Source: Chitinophagaceae bacterium
Lineage (GTDB): Bacteria > Bacteroidota > Bacteroidia > Chitinophagales > Chitinophagaceae
Length of the DNA stretch: 64,000 bases
Direction: 5' to 3'
Assembly: GCA_017307755.1 (NCBI GenBank)
Contig: JAFKGQ010000006.1
Coordinates: 434,001-498,000, forward strand
In this document: piece after piece, positions 17,561 through 26,727 of the stretch
Layout: each line of letters opens with the position of its first letter
Numbering within the stretch: the stretch's first letter is position 1
Translations under genes and position numbers: made by a program
Notes under the pieces: model-generated
The model's input: the letters and a program-made list of their open reading frames with translations, nothing else
Database searches by the model: none
What the model was told of the DNA's origin: nothing

Positions 17561-18350
17561 TAAAATGTTGCTTTACCTTGAACTCGTCACGCAGCACCAC
17601 CAGCCCTATAAAAAAAAGATCGATGGTCATATATACGCGTGGATCATATTGTATCTCTTCCCAGGCTCGCTCCATCTCCTCACTCCAATGAATGTCATCG
17701 AAAATGAGTATCGCTCCCGGGACACACCGCTGCATCAACAGGTGAAAATAACACAGCGTAGGTTCCAGCCGGTGATTGCCATCCACAAAAGCAAGATCGA
17801 TATTCCCGGCCTTTGACAACACCCCCTCCAGTTGCTGGTCAAACCCTCCAACCACCAGTTCCACATTCTCCAAACCCAGCTCCTTGAAATTGCGGGCAGC
17901 CACCTTCGCTATCGCCGCAGCTCCCTCTATCGTCCATACCCGTCCTTCCTCCACCCCACCAGCCAGATAAGCCGTGGAAAAACCCAGCGAAGTCCCCAGT
18001 TCCACCACCGACTGACTCTTATAGTATCGGGCGATCCTATACAATAATTGCCCCAGCCTGGCAGGCTTCGCCGCATGTCGCGCGATCTCGCCGACCCGAC
18101 GCTGCCTCCCCCCCGCCACCACGGAACCAGCGCCCATATCCTCCACCTCCAGCATCGTTCTATCCTTCACCGATCGCCCACGCAACGCCTCTATCTTATC
18201 CCAAAAGGGGGGGTAACGCCGCCGGTCATTCAATACATTTCTGATAAAGTCATATACAAAGGGAGAATGTACTCCATGCCCATTGCCGTTACTGGCAGTG
18301 AGATAGTAACGAATATATTTCCGGGCAAGCTGCAGACGGGAATACATCAA
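17547..18350 (-). CDS. Class I SAM-dependent O-methyltransferase-like protein
   Basis: A 267-residue cytoplasmic protein. SVVELGTSLGFSTAYLA is SAM-binding motif I with an acidic residue closing the next strand (WTIEG), and IDLAFVDGNHRLEPT resembles the active-site region of the catechol/caffeoyl-CoA O-methyltransferase group. The substrate is unknown. It is the last gene of a folate/nucleotide operon (thyA-folA-this gene), and its start overlaps the folA stop by 4 bases, but nothing ties it to folate chemistry. Confidence 0.8.
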   Translation of the reverse strand: MMYSRLQLARKYIRYYLTASNGNGHGVHSPFVYDFIRNVLNDRRRYPPFWDKIEALRGRSVKDRTMLEVEDMGAGSVVAGGRQRRVGEIARHAAKPARLGQLLYRIARYYKSQSVVELGTSLGFSTAYLAGGVEEGRVWTIEGAAAIAKVAARNFKELGLENVELVVGGFDQQLEGVLSKAGNIDLAFVDGNHRLEPTLCYFHLLMQRCVPGAILIFDDIHWSEEMERAWEEIQYDPRVYMTIDLFFIGLVVLRDEFKVKQHFIIRF

Positions 18351-18856
18351 TTAGTTTTTTTCCGCTCCCACACCTGGAAGCTGTATGCATATGCATGCTT
18401 TTCGTCGACAGGAAAATCCAGGTTGCTGGTCAGCTGCCACAGCGTCTCATCAATGACGGGGAAATAAGCATCTCCTTCCACGACCGTGTGTACCCGCGTA
18501 AGATAGATCTTGTCGGCAACGGTCATGGACTGCTGGTATATTTCACCACCACCGATGACAAACACCTCCCTGGCATCCGTCTCGCCCGCGGCCTCTACCG
18601 CGCTCGTCAGACTCCTCACCACCTTTACTTTCTCATTGCCGGGATCCCAGCTTCCGTTGCGGGTAATGACAAAATTAAATCGGCCGGGCAATGGCTCCCC
18701 AGCCAGGGCATCATAGGTTTTTCTGCCCATGATCACCGGCATACCCCAGGTGGTATTCCGGAAGAACTTCATATCATTCGGTAAATGCCAAAGCAGCTTA
18801 TTATCCTTTCCAATAACGTTGTTGGTGCTGGCGGCAGCGATTAAGCTTATGATCAT
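18347..18856 (-). CDS. folA: Dihydrofolate reductase
   Basis: Reduces dihydrofolate to tetrahydrofolate with NADPH, regenerating the cofactor oxidised by thymidylate synthase. The 169 residues carry the full pattern: start MIISLIAAASTNNVIGKDNKLLWHLPNDMKFF with the substrate-binding Asp of LPNDMK, then MPVIMGRKTYDAL for NADPH binding, and VFVIGGGEIYQQ near the end. It lies 10 bases after thyA, the usual pairing. Confidence 0.97.
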   Translation of the reverse strand: MIISLIAAASTNNVIGKDNKLLWHLPNDMKFFRNTTWGMPVIMGRKTYDALAGEPLPGRFNFVITRNGSWDPGNEKVKVVRSLTSAVEAAGETDAREVFVIGGGEIYQQSMTVADKIYLTRVHTVVEGDAYFPVIDETLWQLTSNLDFPVDEKHAYAYSFQVWERKKTN

Positions 18857-18866
18857 ATGCAGGTGT

Positions 18867-19661
18867 TTACACCGCCACCGGCGCCTTGATGGCAGGATGG
18901 CTCTGGTAATTTTCCAGGGTAAAATCCTCGTAGCGGAATTGGAAGATATCCTTCACCGCCGGGTTGAGCTTCATCACAGGCAAGGGGTAAGGCTTCCTGC
19001 TCAATTGCAGCTTTGCCTGCTCCAGGTGATTATTATAGAGATGCACATCTCCAAAAGTATGTACGAACTCACCCGGCGCCAGATCGCACACCTGCGCCAC
19101 CATGAGGGTTAATAAAGCATAGGAGGCAATGTTGAAAGGCACCCCAAGAAAAACGTCCGCACTGCGCTGATACAGCTGACAGCTCAACTTGCCATCCGCC
19201 ACATAGAATTGGAAAATAGCATGACAAGGCATCAGGGCCATTTTGGGAAGGTCGGTCACATTCCAGGCGCTTACGATAAGACGACGGCTATCCGGTGTTT
19301 TCTTTATCTGTCCAATAAGCTGGCTGATCTGATCCACCACCTGCCCATCAGCACCTTCCCAGCTACGCCATTGTTTGCCATATACAGGCCCCAGTTCACC
19401 ATCCGCATCCGCCCACTCGTCCCAGATGCTGACGCCATGCTCCTTCAGATACGCGATATTGGTATCCCCCCGTAAAAACCAAAGCAGCTCATAAATGATA
19501 CTTTTCAGGTGTAACTTCTTTGTAGTTACAAGCGGGAAGCCTTTTGAAAGGTCAAAACGCATCTGATCGCCAAAACGACTCAGTGTACCGGTACCCGTCC
19601 TGTCCGTCTTGGACACTCCCGTATCCAGGATATGCTGCAATAGATCAAGATATTGTTGCAT
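18867..19661 (-). CDS. thyA: Thymidylate synthase
   Basis: Makes dTMP from dUMP with methylene-tetrahydrofolate. The 264-residue length matches E. coli ThyA exactly. Visible signatures are [25 protein letters not shown] at the phosphate-binding loop, the catalytic Cys in [12 protein letters not shown], and [22 protein letters not shown]. It is the first gene of the thyA-folA-methyltransferase operon and is divergent from ferritin with 69 bases between starts. Confidence 0.98.
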   Translation of the reverse strand: MQQYLDLLQHILDTGVSKTDRTGTGTLSRFGDQMRFDLSKGFPLVTTKKLHLKSIIYELLWFLRGDTNIAYLKEHGVSIWDEWADADGELGPVYGKQWRSWEGADGQVVDQISQLIGQIKKTPDSRRLIVSAWNVTDLPKMALMPCHAIFQFYVADGKLSCQLYQRSADVFLGVPFNIASYALLTLMVAQVCDLAPGEFVHTFGDVHLYNNHLEQAKLQLSRKPYPLPVMKLNPAVKDIFQFRYEDFTLENYQSHPAIKAPVAV

Positions 19662-19730
19662 GGGTGCAATTTACAGAAACTCTTATTACCTTTATTATTC
19701 AACTTCTAACATACTAAACGATCAATCATT

Positions 19731-20249
19731 ATGCTCTCAAAAAACATGCAGGACGCCCTTAACAAGCAGGTATTGATGGAAGCCCAATCCTCCCAGGCCT
19801 ACCTGGCAATGGCCAGCTGGGCGGATATCCAACCCGGACTTAAAGGGGTAACTAAGTTCTTCTACAGGCACAGCGAAGAAGAAAGGATGCACATGCTAAA
19901 GCTGATCAGCTATATCAATGAGCGGGGCGGCTTCGCCATTATTCCCGCCCTGGCCCAACCCACCCTTACTTTTGTCTCGCTCAAACAGGCCTTCGAAGAA
20001 TTATTCAAACATGAAGTAAAGGTTAGTGAAAGCATAAATGGACTGGTAGACATCGCTCTCACCGAAAAAGATTACGCCACCCATAATTTCCTCCAATGGT
20101 ACGTCAACGAGCAGATCGAGGAAGAACGCCTGGCCAGGGAATGCAATGACAAGCTGGAGCTGATCGGCGAGGACAAAAGCGGGCTCTACCTCTTCGACAG
20201 GGACATCATAACCATGGGCATCGAGGGCGGTGGCAAAGGCAAACACTAA
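19731..20249 (+). CDS. Ferritin (non-haem iron storage)
   Basis: A 172-residue ferritin that oxidises and stores iron in a 24-subunit cage. MEAQSSQAYLAMASWAD and FFYRHSEEERMHMLKLISYINERGG carry the di-iron ferroxidase Glu and His residues, and EQIEEERLARE supplies the later ones. TACCTTTA at 19687-19694 is one base away from the -7 consensus and could be its promoter. The stop overlaps the end of the convergent small gene by 4 bases. Confidence 0.95.
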   Translation: MLSKNMQDALNKQVLMEAQSSQAYLAMASWADIQPGLKGVTKFFYRHSEEERMHMLKLISYINERGGFAIIPALAQPTLTFVSLKQAFEELFKHEVKVSESINGLVDIALTEKDYATHNFLQWYVNEQIEEERLARECNDKLELIGEDKSGLYLFDRDIITMGIEGGGKGKH

Positions 20250-20662
20250 ATTTTCCACATTTCCCAGTTTCCCGAAAAAGGGTCGCCATCCCCTCCGGAA
20301 GGTGACCCGATCTTCCATTCCCCGGTGAAGATACCCAACACCTGGTCGAACGTTCCCGTATAATAAATGGGATGAGAAACCCTGGATTTGTTGATCTCAA
20401 TATCCCCACGTCCGTTAAACTCAAAAAAGTAGGGATATTGCTTGATAAAATGGATCTTGCTGCCATCGATCTTACCCGATAGAACAGCAGGCTGTCCCAT
20501 ATGTACCTTTGTTATTAACTCTTCACAAGTGCCGCTTAGTACTTCTTCCTGAAGAACCATTTTTATAAAGAATCCCACCTTGATCTTTTGGCGGGCTTCA
20601 TTATATCCGGGCCCGTAAGAATAATAACCCTCCCAATTCCCTGAATAGAATTCGTCTGTCAT
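20246..20662 (-). CDS. Hypothetical protein
   Basis: A 138-residue protein I do not recognise. It has no signal peptide or membrane helix. It is rich in Gly, Tyr and Trp and seems beta-rich, with a similar phrase at both ends (FYSGNWEGYYSYG and FSGNWEMWKI), as in small beta-barrel or lipocalin-like proteins that measure substrate or lipid. It is convergent with ferritin and precedes the TlpA-like gene in transcription of neither. Codon use resembles the neighbours, so it is probably a real gene. Confidence 0.6.
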   Translation of the reverse strand: MTDEFYSGNWEGYYSYGPGYNEARQKIKVGFFIKMVLQEEVLSGTCEELITKVHMGQPAVLSGKIDGSKIHFIKQYPYFFEFNGRGDIEINKSRVSHPIYYTGTFDQVLGIFTGEWKIGSPSGGDGDPFSGNWEMWKI

Positions 20663-20715
20663 AGCATATCTTTTATACAGCGACAGAAAATGGTGGTGAG
20701 GTCAGAAAGAGTCGA

Positions 20716-21963
20716 TCATTGGGCAAGCAGCTCATCCACCGTCCGGTAGATCTCCTTTTTCTGCTCCTCGTAATGCCCGCCTGTCCCCGGGCCGTTAAAT
20801 CCTGTATGGATCCTGGTTATCCTTCCCGTCTTGTCCAGAAAGATAGTAGTGGGAAAACCGACGATCTCCTCCAGCTGCGGCAAGGTCTTCTGAGCCCGCT
20901 GGGGGTCACCCACCGCCACACCCGTGATCAGAAGGGGATATTTCACCTGGAATCGCTGCTGAAAGCTGCGAAGACTCTTCTGACTACGGGCAAAATCCGT
21001 CGACCGCTCATACGCCAGCCCGATGATCTCCACTCCTTTTGAACGGTATTCGTTATAGAAAGAACTTAAAAACCCTGTTTCGTCCATACAATTAGGACAC
21101 CATGAGCCCATGATCTGTACCAGTACTACCTTTCCCGAAAAGCGTTTGTCCGACAGGGAGACTTTGCGACCATCGATATCCTTAAAGGTAAAGACCATCG
21201 GCCCCGCATCCTTATTCCATTTTGTAAGGGCAAATTCATCCGGTAAAGCCGCCTTCTCGTCCTTCACAGCCGTCCACGTCTCATAACCCGCTGCACCTGA
21301 AAAGTACTGCCCCCCGGATAGATTACCATCCTCCGTCAGCCGGGCCGTAAAAGAATAGGCATGCCCGCCGTCAAAAGTGGACAACCGCAGAGAATCCCCG
21401 TCCATTATACCTTCCAGAAAGCGGTAATCCCCCGTGGGGTCCAGAAAGGTCCCCGTCACCCGGTCGCCCCGTTGTACAAACTCTCCCACCCGCACAGAAG
21501 TATCATCATTACGGGTACCACGGAATACAGCTCTCCACCGGCCCTCAACGCCCCCGGGCGGCCGCTGCCCGGATGGGAAACGCACCGCATTGTCATAGTA
21601 CGCGGCAAAAGGCATCACCTGGTAACTGTCTGCGCCCCGCTTGAGCCATACGCCCCGGAGATTGCCCTCTGCCGTTATCACCGCCCGCAGCTGCGACTCG
21701 AAAAAAGGCAAACGGATAAGCACGGAATCCCCCTGGTAACTGATGTCGTCCACCAGCAGCCGCTCCGCGGCATTGTGGATATATAACACCTTTTTCCCCA
21801 CACTATCCTTTGATTCGAAATTGAACACGATGGAATGACCATCCTTACGTTCCAATACCACGCGCCATTGCCCATTGCGAAGACCGCCACCGGCGCCCTG
21901 GGTTTTTCCGGCTATAAAAAATGACAACAAAAGAAAGGTCAAAGTCGAATAAGCACGTATCAT
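20716..21963 (-). CDS. TlpA-like thioredoxin-fold protein with long N-terminal domain
   Basis: A 415-residue exported protein (signal peptide LTFLLLSFFIAGKTQG). Residues about 30-240 form a beta-rich domain of the type fused to Bacteroidota TlpA/ResA proteins. Residues about 255-415 are a thioredoxin fold with the redox pair C289/C292 in GSWCPNCMDE and the cis-Pro strand VGFPTTIFLDKTG. It probably reduces or isomerises disulfides of periplasmic proteins, as in cytochrome c maturation or protein folding. Upstream of its start lies the lower-GC tail of the broken DUF1016 gene. Confidence 0.85.
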   Translation of the reverse strand: MIRAYSTLTFLLLSFFIAGKTQGAGGGLRNGQWRVVLERKDGHSIVFNFESKDSVGKKVLYIHNAAERLLVDDISYQGDSVLIRLPFFESQLRAVITAEGNLRGVWLKRGADSYQVMPFAAYYDNAVRFPSGQRPPGGVEGRWRAVFRGTRNDDTSVRVGEFVQRGDRVTGTFLDPTGDYRFLEGIMDGDSLRLSTFDGGHAYSFTARLTEDGNLSGGQYFSGAAGYETWTAVKDEKAALPDEFALTKWNKDAGPMVFTFKDIDGRKVSLSDKRFSGKVVLVQIMGSWCPNCMDETGFLSSFYNEYRSKGVEIIGLAYERSTDFARSQKSLRSFQQRFQVKYPLLITGVAVGDPQRAQKTLPQLEEIVGFPTTIFLDKTGRITRIHTGFNGPGTGGHYEEQKKEIYRTVDELLAQ

Positions 21964-22099
21964 AGCAATGTCATCTTAATTACTTGAAATAAGACAGCAA
22001 TTTACAAAAAATTGCCGTGTGCAACACAAAGTCTACTCATTTAGTAGGCAATACATTTCTTTTTAACATGAATATGGCAATTGAAAGCATCGCAAGATA

Positions 22100-23084
22100 T
22101 CATTCATTTGGTTCGATACTTTCTGTCCATTCATGTAACATTCGCTGCAATAAGTTCTTATCAATAAGCTTTGTTTCGTATTCTGCAACAAGCGCTGGAC
22201 TTATATTCCTGCTTAGAGCAAATTCAACTACCTCTTTGTCCTTTACAGTACATAACAAAACTCCGATGTAATTCCCTATGATAGAATAAAAGATCTAAAT
22301 AGTAGTCCTGCATTCCCACCTGTATACGGTACTCTTCTCCCATAAAGGTGAAATCTCTGCCTATCTCCAAAATGAAATGTTTAAGGCGTTGGACAAGTCC
22401 CTTCTGCAGATCGTCTTCTGTAAACGGATCAGGCAGATCAAGAAATTCAAAAACATACTTGTCACGAAATATTTGTGGAATTACCTCAGCATTGGGATGA
22501 TGATTTCCGGCCAATCGCCCTTTACTTAACTTTTGTCTTTCATAAAGACCTGAATCGATCTGCCTCCTCAAATCCCTAACAGAATATCGTTCCCTGATAG
22601 CGAGTAATAAGTAAAACGTTTTTTCTTCCGGATTTCCTGTCCTTCCTAATATCTCTATATGATGGCTCCAATTAAGCAAAGCTAAAATATTGGGGAATCC
22701 CGGCATTTGAGGTAGGCTTGTGTCTTCGCCCTTATTTAATTGATTTCCAATCAAGTGCAATTGTGGTGACATTGTCGGCACAATTACTGTTCCATCTTTT
22801 TTCAAAGCTTTCCAATCAAACTCATGCCAAGTTTGGAAAAACTCTTTCATTCGATATAGGGATCGTCTGTCGAAACCTTTCAAGGTCGGCTCTTTTTCCT
22901 TTAGCCAGATTGCTAATTGCTCTACTGCCTTTTCTCCCCATTCAGCGTTTTGTAGTCGGTAATATACATATCCACCTACCTGCCAATATACAATCAATTG
23001 CTCGGCATAAGCCGTCTGTAGAGCCTTTCGTTGTCCCTTGCGGATAAGTGACCTCACCTGTTCAAAATGCTGTTGCAAGTCCAT
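22100..23084 (-). pseudogene. DUF1016/YhcG-type PD-(D/E)XK nuclease gene broken by an internal deletion
   Basis: The first frame (start 23084) is a good DUF1016 protein with the N-terminal helical domain (ALQTAYAEQLIVYWQVGGYV) and the start of the nuclease fold (YRIQVGMQDYYLDLLFYHREL). It then runs into unrelated residues and stops at 22224 after 286 residues. Immediately past the junction near 22264, another minus frame continues with the true family C-terminus (GVLLCTVKDKEVVEFALSRN, then SPALVAEYETKLIDK) to a stop at 22100. The roughly 40 residues expected between them, including the E-x-K part of the nuclease motif, are missing. The gene is clearly poorer in G+C than its neighbours (23 of 60 bases at 22741-22800), which suggests horizontal origin. 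Family members occur as stand-alone genes and near restriction systems. Confidence 0.8.
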
Positions 23085-23165
23085 AAAGCGATCAATTATT
23101 TCTAAAGTTATCGCTTTGATATAAAGACCTGTGATGAATTTCGATTACACGGTACGAGCCGTCAC

Positions 23166-24107
23166 CTATCTCAGGTTCTCCAGCATGTCCTTCGTCATCA
23201 GCGAAAGATCGTACTCCGGCTTCCAGCCCCAATCCGTCCGGGCGACGCTGTCATCGATGCTCTCGGGCCAGCTGTTGGCTATCTGCTGCCGGTAATCCGG
23301 TTTATAGTCGATGGTGAATTTCGGGATATGCTGTTTGATCTCGACGGCGATCTCTTTCGGCGAAAAACTCATCCCCGCCACATTATAGCTTGTACGTACG
23401 GTCAGCTTGTCCGACGGGGCCTCCATCAATTCGATGGTAGCGCGAATGGCATCCGGCATATACATCATGGGCAGATAAGTATCCTCGCGCAAAAAGCAAC
23501 TGTATTTTCCCTCTTCCAGCGCTTCATGGAAGATCTCCACCGCATAGTCCGTAGTGCCGCCCCCTGGTGCTGACTTATAGCTGATAAGACCGGGATAGCG
23601 GATGCTCCGCACATCCACGCCATAACGCCCGAAAAAGTAATTACACCAGAACTCTCCCGCATACTTGCTGATGCCATATACCGTACTGGGTTCGATAATG
23701 GTACGCTGGGGGCAGTCCTTTTTTGGAGAAGTAGGTCCAAATACGGCAATGCTGCTGGGCCAGTACACTTTGTGCAGCTTTTCCTCCCGGGCAATATCCA
23801 GCACGTTCAGCAAGCCCTGCATGTTCAGATGCCAGGCCAGATTGGGGTTCTTCTCGCCTGTAGCCGAAAGAATGGCCGCCAGCAGGTAAATCTGGGTAAT
23901 ATTCTGACGGATGACCTGCACATGCAGCATCTCCTTGTTCATTACATCCAGAGATACATAGGGACCCGACCCTCTCAGCAGCTCGTTCTCCTCCCGGAGA
24001 TCTGAAGCCACTACGTTGGAATTCCCGTATATTTTGCGTAGGGCCAGCGTAAGCTCCACGCCTATTTGACCACTGGCGCCGATGACCAGGACTTTTTCTT
24101 TCGTCAT
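23166..24107 (-). CDS. L-threonine 3-dehydrogenase, short-chain (epimerase-like) type
   Basis: A 313-residue extended SDR protein. It has the NAD-binding GASGQIG at the N-terminus, the active-site pair in STVYGISKYAGEFW (YxxxK), and RYPGLISYKSAPGGGTTDYAVEIF followed by LPMMYMPDAIRATIEL, which is characteristic of UDP-galactose-epimerase-like threonine dehydrogenases. It oxidises threonine to 2-amino-3-ketobutyrate, which is normally split to glycine and acetyl-CoA by a lyase not found in the window. A perfect -7 element (TACTTTTG) lies 17 bases before the start. Confidence 0.92.
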   Translation of the reverse strand: MTKEKVLVIGASGQIGVELTLALRKIYGNSNVVASDLREENELLRGSGPYVSLDVMNKEMLHVQVIRQNITQIYLLAAILSATGEKNPNLAWHLNMQGLLNVLDIAREEKLHKVYWPSSIAVFGPTSPKKDCPQRTIIEPSTVYGISKYAGEFWCNYFFGRYGVDVRSIRYPGLISYKSAPGGGTTDYAVEIFHEALEEGKYSCFLREDTYLPMMYMPDAIRATIELMEAPSDKLTVRTSYNVAGMSFSPKEIAVEIKQHIPKFTIDYKPDYRQQIANSWPESIDDSVARTDWGWKPEYDLSLMTKDMLENLR

Positions 24108-24124
24108 TGCTGGGATTTAGGGCG

Positions 24125-24132
24125 CAAAAGTA
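24125..24132 (-). promoter_or_regulatory. Bacteroidota -7 promoter element TACTTTTG
   Basis: On the minus strand TACTTTTG matches TAnnTTTG exactly, 17 bases before the threonine dehydrogenase ATG. No TTTG was found at the usual -33 spacing, so only the -7 half is supported. Confidence 0.5.
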
Positions 24133-24204
24133 CGCTTCAGCCTGCATGCCGCAAGCAGTGGATAGGCTTTTTTTGACAAACAGCCCTCCCCCTTGTCCCA
24201 ACAC

Positions 24205-26631
24205 CTATCTGGTGATCACGACCCGCCTGGTTTCCGTGCCCCCGGTAGTTTGTAAACGAACGATATATACCCCCGGAGCCAGCGTCGACCCATTAAAAGA
24301 CACCATTTGTTTCCCCGCAGACATCACTCCGCCGGCCAGTTCCTTCACACGTCGCCCTTTCAGGTCAAGCAGGCTCAACCCGACCCGGGAAGACACCGGC
24401 AGGTCAAAAGCCACCTGGGATATGCCCCTCACAGGATCGGGGTAAACAGATAATGACAAACGTCCCGGTGTGTCGGCCATCGCCATTTCCGCCGGCGTCC
24501 TGTCAGAAACGACAGTCTGTACAGCCTTCGCGGGATAAGTGGAAGTGCTCACCGACATAGGTGACGTATATGTCACTTTTATATAGGCTGTTTGAGAGGG
24601 GTTGGTGCTGTTGGTATTTTTCAGCTTCACCGTATAAAACCCATCAGAGGCAGGCGTATACGAAAGGGTAAGAGTCCCCGTCCCATTGGTGGTCGCAACC
24701 GAAGTTCCCCCATGATCGTAGATGTTTACCGTCAGGTTCGGAGTGGTATTGTTGGGATAGACATTGACCGTGATGGTCTTCCCGCCCTGGTCAAATACTT
24801 CCCCCGCCGTCCGCCAGGCTGTAGAACTGGCCGGCAAGGCCCCACCTTGCTTCAGACTACTGTCATGCGAATCCCCCAGGTCATCGGACATCTCCCATTC
24901 CTGCGTAGTGCTGCGCTGCGAAGGATTAAAACTCCCCGTCACACCGGCAGGCCCCCAGATACAATAGCCGCGACGTACATTGCTGCCGTCACAAGGCGGT
25001 ACATAGATAGTAGCCTTGCCGGAACCATCCGTCCAGATATCCCCGCTATTGGCGCCCGAATAATCATGCAGCTGCACACCGGCGCCAAAATCCGTTTGTA
25101 TGGTCGCGCTCTGCCAGGTATTCCAGTTATCATTTACTCCAATGATGGCATAACTGTTCTCCGGGCCCGCGTTATACCCTCTCTCGATGATCAGCAGGTC
25201 CTGCGCCTGCCAGCGTACCTTATACGTCCCTTTTTTAAAGCTCAGCTTTTGATGACACCAGATGATATTTGCAATGGCATCCCTCACAGGCAGGTCGGTA
25301 GTGCTGGTAGGCAAATGCGTATACCGCTTGCCCGTATTCTCCAGGTCAAAAAGGTCTTCAAAAAAGACCTGCGGCGAACCATCCACGGCAAAAGCCACCG
25401 CATAAGCCACGGCTATCCTGACGTCATTGGGGTCTATATGCCCGCCCCCTAATTCATTCCCGCTATCCCAGCCCGTGATATAACCATTCGCATCCTTGAT
25501 GGGCCGGTAAGTATCGTGGTTATTTACAAAAGGCACCGTTCGGTAACGATTGCTTTGCTGCTTGCCGGGAAGACTCCCCAGATCATACGACCCGCCTGCG
25601 CTGATCATATTCTTCAGCTCACTCCTAAACCCAAAGTCAAAAGTACCCACCAGGTCCTCCGTACCGCTGTTGCTCGTTTTCACATTACTGATCCAGGTGT
25701 CCTCATCCGAAGTGTTGCCCACCACTTCCCCCACGGCAAACATATTCGCCCCGCCATTAGCCCAGCTGGCATTGTATTTTACATTCCACAGGAAATCCTG
25801 CGCCGCCCAATACGGATAGTTCTTTGCCGCATCCAGCCGGAACCCATCCGCGCCCGTCTGCTTTTTGAACCAGATCATCCAGTTGCGGGCGCCAATACGC
25901 ATATAGTCCGAGGACTGCGCGGGATTATACGTGGCGTTGGTGCTCGTCCCATATGCCGTGGATTCATAGCTGATGTCCGGGCCAAAAAGGATGGCGTCCC
26001 AATCATTCGTATTATAGTGATTGTTGAACTGGTTGGGATAAAAATTTTCCCAGTTTTTTGGCCAGCGCCCCGTCCGCCCCAGATAATCCGTGGAAGACTC
26101 ATTGCCGGCAGGACTCCCATAACACACATAACGGAAGTTCTTATACCCGCTGTTCGTCATCATCGAATAGCTGTTGGCATCCTGCCCTCCGGCGCCGGTC
26201 GCCGAGCCTGCATCGCTCGTATGGTTCAATACAGCATCCTGTATCACATCCACCCCATTGGCATGTATCACCCCCACCATCCGCAACAACTCGTCCTTGG
26301 TGCCCATCCGGGTCCGCAGACTGCCTTTTTGGTACTTATCTCCCAGGTCGTACTGATCAAAAGGCGCATAACCAACACTGTTGGTGCCCGCATTCTTGAT
26401 ACAGGGCGGTACCCACAAGGCGTCAATACCCAACCCCCGGAGACGCGGCCCCAGTTCCGTCAGGTAATTGCTCCACCCATTTGGGTAATTATTATTCCAG
26501 TAATCCCACCAGAAACCCTCCAGCACGACCTTGCCGTTCCAGGGATTCTGCGCAGCCAGCGGGCCGCATACAACAAGAAATAAGATGAATGAAAGGAGGC
26601 CGGTCCGGCCATTGCGTAGCGTTCTTCTCAT
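24205..26631 (-). CDS. Secreted alpha-amylase (GH13) with T9SS sorting domain
   Basis: An 808-residue enzyme that would hydrolyse starch outside the cell. After a signal peptide, the GH13 barrel shows VIQDAVLNHTSD, the nucleophile D267 in ADGFRLDAAKN, the acid/base E302 in FAVGEVVGN and D373 in FVNNHDTYRP, so the catalytic triad is complete. A beta domain and a starch-binding-like module (about 610-690) follow. The last 80 residues (LSVYPDPVRG to LAPGVYIVRLQTTGGTETRRVVI) are a type A sorting domain, so it should leave the cell through the type IX secretion system. It stands alone, with no Sus genes nearby. Confidence 0.93.
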   Translation of the reverse strand: MRRTLRNGRTGLLSFILFLVVCGPLAAQNPWNGKVVLEGFWWDYWNNNYPNGWSNYLTELGPRLRGLGIDALWVPPCIKNAGTNSVGYAPFDQYDLGDKYQKGSLRTRMGTKDELLRMVGVIHANGVDVIQDAVLNHTSDAGSATGAGGQDANSYSMMTNSGYKNFRYVCYGSPAGNESSTDYLGRTGRWPKNWENFYPNQFNNHYNTNDWDAILFGPDISYESTAYGTSTNATYNPAQSSDYMRIGARNWMIWFKKQTGADGFRLDAAKNYPYWAAQDFLWNVKYNASWANGGANMFAVGEVVGNTSDEDTWISNVKTSNSGTEDLVGTFDFGFRSELKNMISAGGSYDLGSLPGKQQSNRYRTVPFVNNHDTYRPIKDANGYITGWDSGNELGGGHIDPNDVRIAVAYAVAFAVDGSPQVFFEDLFDLENTGKRYTHLPTSTTDLPVRDAIANIIWCHQKLSFKKGTYKVRWQAQDLLIIERGYNAGPENSYAIIGVNDNWNTWQSATIQTDFGAGVQLHDYSGANSGDIWTDGSGKATIYVPPCDGSNVRRGYCIWGPAGVTGSFNPSQRSTTQEWEMSDDLGDSHDSSLKQGGALPASSTAWRTAGEVFDQGGKTITVNVYPNNTTPNLTVNIYDHGGTSVATTNGTGTLTLSYTPASDGFYTVKLKNTNSTNPSQTAYIKVTYTSPMSVSTSTYPAKAVQTVVSDRTPAEMAMADTPGRLSLSVYPDPVRGISQVAFDLPVSSRVGLSLLDLKGRRVKELAGGVMSAGKQMVSFNGSTLAPGVYIVRLQTTGGTETRRVVITR

Positions 26632-26727
26632 ATAGCAATAGGTTTAATGGTGATAGAACTATTAATGTGTACAAATTACACAATAATACCAATCCGCCAA
26701 AATCTATTTTTCCTGTAGCTTCGCGGC

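Noticed and set aside
22017..22271. An 84-codon plus-strand frame in the low-GC region
   Set aside because: It is antisense to the displaced C-terminal part of the DUF1016 gene, which matches that family well.
25516..26583. A 355-codon open frame on the plus strand
   Set aside because: It is antisense to the alpha-amylase, whose catalytic triad and sorting domain are clear. The translation is rich in Arg, Pro, His and Ile with no domain.
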